Origin: Chitinophagaceae bacterium
GTDB lineage: Bacteria > Bacteroidota > Bacteroidia > Chitinophagales > Chitinophagaceae
Direction of reading: 5' to 3'
DNA length: 39,247 nt
NCBI GenBank assembly: GCA_947447005.1
Contig: CANFHO010000015.1
Coordinates: 1-39,247 of the forward strand
The position numbers and the translations under genes were made by a program. Numbering within the stretch: position 1 is the stretch's first letter; every line of letters begins with the position of its first letter. The notes beneath the pieces were generated by a model that was given only the letters and a program-made list of their open reading frames with translations, made no database searches and was not told where the DNA came from. Positions 8,890-15,709 of the stretch are shown here, piece by piece.

Positions 8890-9302
8890 TAGCTGTGATC
8901 AGATCCCGATTCAATGAAGAAATAACACAAATGCTGTTGAATGGATGTGTAAAGGAATTGGAGGCAAGAGAAGTTTCGTTTGATTTGTTTGAATGTCCTG
9001 GTTCTGTTGAAACAGTAGGTCTGTCAAAAAAATTAGCGGATGCAAACAAATATGATGCCATTATCGTTATAGGAGCCATCATCAAAGGAGATACAGATCA
9101 TTACGAATATGTTTGTCAGTATGTCACAAACGGATTAAGCATTGTTTCAACACAAATTGAAATACCATTGATATTTGGTATTCTTACAACCCAAACAGAA
9201 GAGCTTGCATTGGTTAGGGCTGATGAAGAACAAATGAATAAAGGCAAGGAGTTTGCAGAAACAGCCATGGAAATGAGCAATATTTTCAGAGGTATTCAAT
9301 AA
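8886..9302 (+). CDS. ribH: 6,7-dimethyl-8-ribityllumazine synthase family (short, 138 aa)
   Basis: IAVIRSRFNEEIT, GAIIKGDTDHYEYVC, FGILTTQTEELALVRA, NKGKEFAETA; ATGA overlap with ribBA. Confidence 0.88.
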   Translation: MIAVIRSRFNEEITQMLLNGCVKELEAREVSFDLFECPGSVETVGLSKKLADANKYDAIIVIGAIIKGDTDHYEYVCQYVTNGLSIVSTQIEIPLIFGILTTQTEELALVRADEEQMNKGKEFAETAMEMSNIFRGIQ

Positions 9303-9326
9303 GTATTCACTTAGTAAACCAGAAAA

Positions 9327-10151
9327 TTATTTTCTCAGACCTTGCGATTTAAGATAGGCTATCAGCTCTTCAGGCTTATCTGATTGCATACCAGATACTC
9401 CCAATTGCAATGCCTTGTTCCAAACGGCTATTCCTTCAGATGATGATTGAACGTCTGGCCAAATATGCTTATTCAATGATTTCATCAGTTCAACATTTTC
9501 CTTCGTCAGTTCATAAACATTGCCATCCATAACATCCGGATTGGCAAACTTGATAAATTCCTCAAAAGTCATTGATTTTAGTTTGCTCATGATCAAAGGA
9601 ATTTCAGGATGGAGTTTCCGCCAATCTTCAAACTGCTTGACTGAATTGATATAAACGGCAACACGATGTTGCATTTTATATTGTGAGATCTTTTCATATG
9701 CTCGTTCTACTGAGGCATCTTTAAAATCCAGGTATATATTAATTTTGTCTTTGCAGGTTGCTAGAATTTCATCAAACGTTGGAATTGAAAATGAACCCCA
9801 TTCTGGGTGATTGACATCTTTCACGCGCAAAACAGACAGACTATCAAAAGAGGTATTTCTGATCACTTTTGATATACCTGTCATTCTTCTGGTATCACCA
9901 TCATGCATAATCACCAGCTGTGAATCAAGCGTTGTTCTTAGATCAATTTCTACATAATCAGCACCCGCTTTAATAGCATCTTTTATTGCCTGAACCGTAT
10001 TTTCAGGCGCATGCTCATGATTTCCCCTATGTGCAACAACGATTGGTGTGTTTTTGCTTTTGGGCAATTTAGGAAATTGGGCAAATACACATTGAATGTC
10101 CACACAAATCAGTGCAATTAAAAACATTCCTGATAGCAACGTGTTCCTCAT
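9327..10151 (-). CDS. Secreted glycerophosphodiester phosphodiesterase family protein
   Basis: Signal peptide; VAHRGNHEHAPENTVQAIKDAIKAGADYVEIDLRTTLDSQLVIMHD GDPD motif. Confidence 0.92.
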   Translation of the reverse strand: MRNTLLSGMFLIALICVDIQCVFAQFPKLPKSKNTPIVVAHRGNHEHAPENTVQAIKDAIKAGADYVEIDLRTTLDSQLVIMHDGDTRRMTGISKVIRNTSFDSLSVLRVKDVNHPEWGSFSIPTFDEILATCKDKINIYLDFKDASVERAYEKISQYKMQHRVAVYINSVKQFEDWRKLHPEIPLIMSKLKSMTFEEFIKFANPDVMDGNVYELTKENVELMKSLNKHIWPDVQSSSEGIAVWNKALQLGVSGMQSDKPEELIAYLKSQGLRK

Positions 10152-10159
10152 AGATAAGT

Positions 10160-11299
10160 TTATTTTGAATAAGTGCCACCAATTACCTGATCACACAAGC
10201 CAAAAGAAAGTGTCATTCCAGCACCACTGAGTGCATTGATCATTTTGACACCTGGTAAAATGTCAAGAACAATTTCTGTAGAACCATCCAACATTTTAGG
10301 ATAAATTCCATTCCATGATGCTGCGATTTTTTCAGAAGGGAATCGTGCAAATTTTTTCAGATAATCCAGGATAAGTTCATTGATGAAAGACTTATCAAAT
10401 GGATCATGAGATGGTCCATATTCATGTGAGTCACCCACAATAATTTCACCAGAACTATTTTGTGACACCATCACATGGATTCCCCATTTTACATATTCGG
10501 GCATTGTTTCTTCAACAAAGGATTTATATTTTTTTAATGAATCGCCCGCTTGCTTGAAGCTGGTGTAATGTGTTAATGACAATCCGCCGCACAATGATGG
10601 CCCCATTCTCCAATTGTCGGGTTGTGTTTCAAAACGCATCATTTGTAATTTGCATTTTGTGAGAGGCAACTTTGCAGTTACTTCAGGGAATAGATTTTCA
10701 AAATCAGGTCCGTTGCAAATGAAGATTTCATCTGCTTCTAAGACTTGATTTCCGGCAAAAACCTTACTGGTTTCAACTTTATTAACATGTGTATTCCACT
10801 TGAATTCTACATCATAATTTTCAGACAGGAATGAAGGAATATTTCTAATGGCTTTGGGAGAGTCAAGTATCATTTCATCAGGGCTAAAAATACCCCCCTT
10901 AAGTCCACTACCGGTGATTGCACTGGACATGCTTGATGCGCTGGATGCATCCAGTACTTGATAATTTCTTTCTTTGCCTGTTGTTGCAAAAAAATCTTGA
11001 ATGACTTCCATTTCCATATCTGAGTAGGCTAAATGCAAAGAGCCAACAGGATCTCGCCAGATATTAGCCTTTTCACAAGTTTCAATCCATATAGATTTAG
11101 AAAGCAATGCTCTTTCATAAAGATTTCCATCGGGTTGACCAATTGGCCATATCATTCCAAAATTTCTGATAGATGCTCCTACTGCAAAATCACTTCGGTC
11201 TATAACGGTCACTTTATACCCTCTGGTTGCCAATGCACGAGTACATGCCAAACCAACGATACCAGCACCAATTACAATTGCATTTTTTTTCATAGTCAT
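10160..11299 (-). CDS. TIGR03364-type FAD-dependent oxidoreductase (phosphonate-associated)
   Basis: VIGAGIVGLACTRALATRGYKVTVIDR dinucleotide fold; GASIRNFGMIWPIGQP; C-terminal DAO fold. Confidence 0.85.
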   Translation of the reverse strand: MTMKKNAIVIGAGIVGLACTRALATRGYKVTVIDRSDFAVGASIRNFGMIWPIGQPDGNLYERALLSKSIWIETCEKANIWRDPVGSLHLAYSDMEMEVIQDFFATTGKERNYQVLDASSASSMSSAITGSGLKGGIFSPDEMILDSPKAIRNIPSFLSENYDVEFKWNTHVNKVETSKVFAGNQVLEADEIFICNGPDFENLFPEVTAKLPLTKCKLQMMRFETQPDNWRMGPSLCGGLSLTHYTSFKQAGDSLKKYKSFVEETMPEYVKWGIHVMVSQNSSGEIIVGDSHEYGPSHDPFDKSFINELILDYLKKFARFPSEKIAASWNGIYPKMLDGSTEIVLDILPGVKMINALSGAGMTLSFGLCDQVIGGTYSK

Positions 11300-11303
11300 T
11301 TAT

Positions 11304-12614
11304 TTAGGAATATGTGATCGTGATTTCTTTTTTTTCTGTTTGTCTGAAATACAAAAAAGAAAATAAAGCAAATAAAGCGATGATAAATCCAACTACAAGT
11401 GAACTGGTTTTGAAAAAATCAATCCAGCTTACATTGGGCGTGCCAAAATTTTTATAAAGTAATATTATCATACTCCCGAAGTAGCCAGCAGCATCTGCTG
11501 TATACATTAAAAATCCAATGTTGCTTTTATATCTAAAATGTGCAATCCATCTTTCAAAGAGCAGGGCATGAAAACCAATATATGGGAGGTACATGGCAAA
11601 ACCAGAAAGGATCATCCATAGGACTGGCGATATTTTTCCAAGGTTGAAGAAAAGTGTTGTACATATCAGTATCAATCCTGAAAAAAATATAATATGAAAC
11701 ATAGAGAAAAAAGCAACGCCATTGTTTTTGATCATGATCATGCAGGCGATGATAATCAGTACAAAAAAAGCGATAGGTAATTCAGAATAGACCAATATTT
11801 CAGGGGTTTTCCCGTAACCAAGTGATGTCCAAAATTCAACTGCAAAATTGTCTCGCATATCTCTGAATACAGTAAGACAAACATAAATACCCACGGTGAG
11901 TAATATGCCCAAACCAAATCTTTTCGTAAAGTTTTTTCTTTCTGTATTGTTCATAGGAACACGCATGGTTCTGGAGGCCTTATCTGATTCTGTTGGTGCT
12001 TCCAATTTTTTCAACATTTGAATTCCAAGAATAAGAATAGGCAAAAACAACGAAGCAGTGATGAAAGGCATCCAAGTTTCACTTACGTGATAAGTAACCA
12101 ATAAGTATTTTCCAACAGCCTTAACTAAACCTGAAGAGATGATAAAACTCGATGCCATCACGGCACCTAACAATTCTGTTGATTTTCTTCCTTCTAAAAA
12201 ACTGAATACAACTCCCCATATCATCCCAAGTGGTATGCCATTTAAAAACATGAATAAGATTCCGTATGGTGATGGTAAGAGACCAAAAAAGAAAATGGTA
12301 ACATATGCAAATCCCATTAAAAAAAACAAGTATTTGACACGCTGGTCATTTCTCATTTCAGAAACCACTTTTATACCAAGATATTTTGACAAAGTGTATC
12401 CCAATAATTGAGCAATGATCAATAAGATTTTATAATCCATGCCCAGAACCTTGATTCCTTCAAAAGAAGCAGCAGTGAAGGGTTTTCTAAAGGCATACAT
12501 ACTCAGGTACGTAATAAATGATGCTATCGATGCCTGAATGATAAACAACAATTGCTTGTTGTTCCTGATATCAGATTTCAATACTTTTTCGGTTTGAACT
12601 TCTTTTGCAGTCAT
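11304..12614 (-). CDS. DUF5690 family MFS-like membrane protein
   Basis: About 12 TM segments; FITYLSMYAFRKPFTAASFEG N-terminus; located inside the phosphonate block. Confidence 0.75.
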   Translation of the reverse strand: MTAKEVQTEKVLKSDIRNNKQLLFIIQASIASFITYLSMYAFRKPFTAASFEGIKVLGMDYKILLIIAQLLGYTLSKYLGIKVVSEMRNDQRVKYLFFLMGFAYVTIFFFGLLPSPYGILFMFLNGIPLGMIWGVVFSFLEGRKSTELLGAVMASSFIISSGLVKAVGKYLLVTYHVSETWMPFITASLFLPILILGIQMLKKLEAPTESDKASRTMRVPMNNTERKNFTKRFGLGILLTVGIYVCLTVFRDMRDNFAVEFWTSLGYGKTPEILVYSELPIAFFVLIIIACMIMIKNNGVAFFSMFHIIFFSGLILICTTLFFNLGKISPVLWMILSGFAMYLPYIGFHALLFERWIAHFRYKSNIGFLMYTADAAGYFGSMIILLYKNFGTPNVSWIDFFKTSSLVVGFIIALFALFSFLYFRQTEKKEITITYS

Positions 12615-12617
12615 TGT

Positions 12618-13343
12618 CTAATTGAATTCTTTCATGATGAGATCTGGTAACTGCTTTACACTATCAATGATATGGGTATGCGGATATTTAATGAGTGTTT
12701 CTCTGGCATTTGCTCCACTCAATACTCCAATATTGCCTTTGCACCCGGCATTGTAGCCAGATAAAAGATCTGCGGGAGTATCGCCTATTTTTATTACTTC
12801 ATGAATACTTTGAATACCCAATTCATACATGGCTTTATAGATCAAATAAGGTGCAGGTCTTCCTATGCCATCTGTATTTTCAACATCCAATGCGATATCA
12901 ATCAATCCACGTTCTCTCCATTGCAAACCTTCCATGATGGCCATGTTTACATCTCGATGGAAACCAGTATCGGTGGCAATTTTGATGCCATTTTCCTTGC
13001 ACCAAATAAAAGTTTGTTCTGCACCATCCATTGCCTGAATATTTTTCCTATAGAAATCAATCATTAAAACAGAATAATGATCAAATATTTCCAAAGCCTT
13101 TTCGTGGTATTCAGGAAACCTGTATGATTCAAGATGCTCGATTTCAGCAGGAACTCCATTGTCGCGTGCAATCATGAATTCATACAGATGAATTTTGTTG
13201 GTTCCGATGGTTTTTTCAAAATCTGAAAGAGTTGCAGATAGTCCAAATTCCTTAGCTGCATTAAAAAGACATTTTGCTACCGCATTGTCATCACTGACTG
13301 TTGTTCCTGAAAGATCGAAAACAACAAGTTTAATTTTTCCCAT
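12618..13343 (-). CDS. Phosphonatase-like HAD hydrolase (copy 1)
   Basis: VVFDLSGTTVSDDN nucleophile motif, IKIGDTPADLLSGYNAGC C-terminal HAD motif. ATG at 13343 preferred over the longer ORF. Confidence 0.85.
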   Translation of the reverse strand: MGKIKLVVFDLSGTTVSDDNAVAKCLFNAAKEFGLSATLSDFEKTIGTNKIHLYEFMIARDNGVPAEIEHLESYRFPEYHEKALEIFDHYSVLMIDFYRKNIQAMDGAEQTFIWCKENGIKIATDTGFHRDVNMAIMEGLQWRERGLIDIALDVENTDGIGRPAPYLIYKAMYELGIQSIHEVIKIGDTPADLLSGYNAGCKGNIGVLSGANARETLIKYPHTHIIDSVKQLPDLIMKEFN

Positions 13344-14448
13344 CTGTATTTTTTTTTGAAGGATAAACACCTACCCGATGCGGGTTTCCTAAAATGGCAT
13401 AATCGTATGCATTTTTAACCTCATCAAGAGAATATTCTTGTCCTATCAATTTTGAAAATTGAAATGTTGACATGGTATCTTCAATAAACTCAACTGCATG
13501 AATCAAATCTTGCTCATTGTAATTATGAAGTCCTTTGATTGTCCAAATATTTCTGACTAATTTTTCTGCATTGATTTGCAGGTCTGCTTGTGGGAATGTG
13601 GAGCCTATCAATACCAGGGTTGCGCCAATATTCATGGTGTCGAAAGATGACATAATCACTTCGGGAATTCCTGTAAAATCGATAACTACATCTACTTTCT
13701 TTTTGACATCCGCTGTAGACAAAGAAAATTCTGGTGCTTCATTTTTTTCAGGTACTATGATTTTATCAGCGCCAAAATTCAAAGCAGTGATTGCTCTTTG
13801 TTCATTGGCATCGAGGGCCAATACTTCTTTAGCTCCCATTTTTTTTGCCATGGCACATGCAATGGTTCCCAACATACCTGTGCCGCAAATCATTACAATT
13901 TGATTCTTGATTATTCCCGCCATACGCATGGCCCCTGCAACCGTAGCCACTGAACAATTGATCAATGAAGCAACAGGATCAGAAACTTTTTCATCAACAA
14001 TGATGATGGGTGTATTTTTTCTTAGAATGATATACTCTGCAAGTCCGCCATGCAAATTGCTTTCCATGGTTATTTGTTCATGTCCATATTTGAAAAGATC
14101 ATGAGACTTTTGAGGTATTCCCTTTTTTGAATATTCGGATGTGGGGTCGCTTGCATAGATACCCCAGGTAACTCTGCTATCTATTATCAAAGGCAATCCT
14201 CTGAGATCTTTCGTGGGTGCGCCAGGACCAAGTTCCACTATATGCCCAGTGATTTCATGTCCGAGAATGGTTGGATTTTTTTCGGTGCGTTTTCCCTGAA
14301 AAGTATAAATATCACTTCTGCAGATGGTAGTATAACTTATTTTAACAAGTATCTCGCCTGTTTTGAGTGCAGGAATTTCGATTGTCTTTTTATGAAAAGA
14401 CATGGTAGCATTATCAAACTCAATATAGGATGAAACTCTATTCATCAA
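13330..14448 (-). CDS. Zinc-dependent alcohol dehydrogenase, phosphonate-catabolism-associated (TIGR03366-like)
   Basis: CRSDIYTFQGKRTEKNPTILGHEITGHI MDR Zn motif; GTGMLGTIACAMAKKMGA cofactor fold; HAD genes on both sides. Confidence 0.85.
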   Translation of the reverse strand: MMNRVSSYIEFDNATMSFHKKTIEIPALKTGEILVKISYTTICRSDIYTFQGKRTEKNPTILGHEITGHIVELGPGAPTKDLRGLPLIIDSRVTWGIYASDPTSEYSKKGIPQKSHDLFKYGHEQITMESNLHGGLAEYIILRKNTPIIIVDEKVSDPVASLINCSVATVAGAMRMAGIIKNQIVMICGTGMLGTIACAMAKKMGAKEVLALDANEQRAITALNFGADKIIVPEKNEAPEFSLSTADVKKKVDVVIDFTGIPEVIMSSFDTMNIGATLVLIGSTFPQADLQINAEKLVRNIWTIKGLHNYNEQDLIHAVEFIEDTMSTFQFSKLIGQEYSLDEVKNAYDYAILGNPHRVGVYPSKKNTDGKN

Positions 14449-15124
14449 TCAGATTTTTCAATTCATCCAATGAAGAAATGATATGATCAGGCATGTATTC
14501 CTCAAGTTGCTTATGAGAATAAGCACCTGTGGTTACTGCAACCACCAACCCACATCCTGCCATTTTTCCTTCCTGTATATCAACCATGGTATCACCCACT
14601 TTAATTACTTCCTTTGAATTAGTAATGCCAGCTTGTGCCATGAGTGAATTGATCATGAAAGGGAATGGCCTTCCTTTTTCAACTTCATCACTTGCAATGA
14701 TGAAATCCAGGTATCCTTTTTCAAGCCATTGCATTCGATCTACGATGGCATCAACAATCAATCTTGGAAAACCAGAATTCAATGCAACATATATTCCATT
14801 TTCCTTGAAAAACTGGAAGATCTCTTCTGCCCCTGGAAGAGCCTCAACCTCTGAAGAAGAAGTATAAAATTGAATCATTTCATTCATGAAAATATTATGG
14901 ATATAGTCCACATTTTCCTGTGTGAATTGAACCCCTTTTCTCTCCAACATAGTAGCAATGGCTTCGGTTTTTTTAAATCCCATCAATGGATTGATTTCTT
15001 CAAAAGAAACTTCCACACCAAATTGAACAAAAGCTTCAACAAAAGCTATAGCTACAAAATCTTTGTCAACCAAAGTTGTGCCTGCGATATCTAATACGGC
15101 AAGTTTAAATTTGCTGTTCATCAT
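14438..15124 (-). CDS. Phosphonatase-like HAD hydrolase (copy 2)
   Basis: LAVLDIAGTTLVDKD; MGFKKTEAI; IKVGDTMVDIQEGKMAGC. Confidence 0.85.
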   Translation of the reverse strand: MMNSKFKLAVLDIAGTTLVDKDFVAIAFVEAFVQFGVEVSFEEINPLMGFKKTEAIATMLERKGVQFTQENVDYIHNIFMNEMIQFYTSSSEVEALPGAEEIFQFFKENGIYVALNSGFPRLIVDAIVDRMQWLEKGYLDFIIASDEVEKGRPFPFMINSLMAQAGITNSKEVIKVGDTMVDIQEGKMAGCGLVVAVTTGAYSHKQLEEYMPDHIISSLDELKNLIDE

Positions 15125-15128
15125 AAAA

Positions 15129-15701
15129 TTATTTGAGGTTGCTGTTTAATAAATGATCAAGTGCCATTTGCTTGTATTTGGACATATCAGGCAAAGGCTT
15201 GTTTGTAATTTTTGCCTTGTCATCCCATTCTCTCATTTTGATATAATCTGAAAACATAGGATCCGTTTCAAATGCATGTGCTTCTTCGGCAGTCATTACG
15301 CCACCTTGATGTTCCAAAGTGATCTTACTAGCATCCGACAGTTTTTGATAATAGTCGTGATATTTGAACGTCAGAAAGCGTTTAGCTTCAACATGACTTT
15401 TAACCAATTTTGCTATTCGAACCGAAAAACCTCTTTGGATTAAATAATCATATCCAATGCCTTCATGATCCATCACACCAACACCATCCATCATTTCAAC
15501 TGGCATGATGAATTCACAGAGGTGTCCGATATCATGAAAAAATGCAGCCAATATAACTTCAGTGTCATATCCTTCTTCTTCTGCAAGCTGTGCAGCCTGA
15601 CACATGTGTTCGATCTGCGAAACAGGTTCTCCTATATAGTCAGACTTACCATAAATTTCATACAAAGAGAATACCTCTTCTATAACTGCATGTGGTTCCA
15701 T
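15129..15701 (-). CDS. HD-domain mixed-valent diiron oxygenase-like protein (PhnZ/TIGR03276-like)
   Basis: YIGEPVSQIEHMCQAA, AAFFHDIGH, MDHEGIG, KSHVEAKRFL, MREWDDKAK. Confidence 0.85.
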   Translation of the reverse strand: MEPHAVIEEVFSLYEIYGKSDYIGEPVSQIEHMCQAAQLAEEEGYDTEVILAAFFHDIGHLCEFIMPVEMMDGVGVMDHEGIGYDYLIQRGFSVRIAKLVKSHVEAKRFLTFKYHDYYQKLSDASKITLEHQGGVMTAEEAHAFETDPMFSDYIKMREWDDKAKITNKPLPDMSKYKQMALDHLLNSNLK

Positions 15702-15709
15702 GAATTGAA

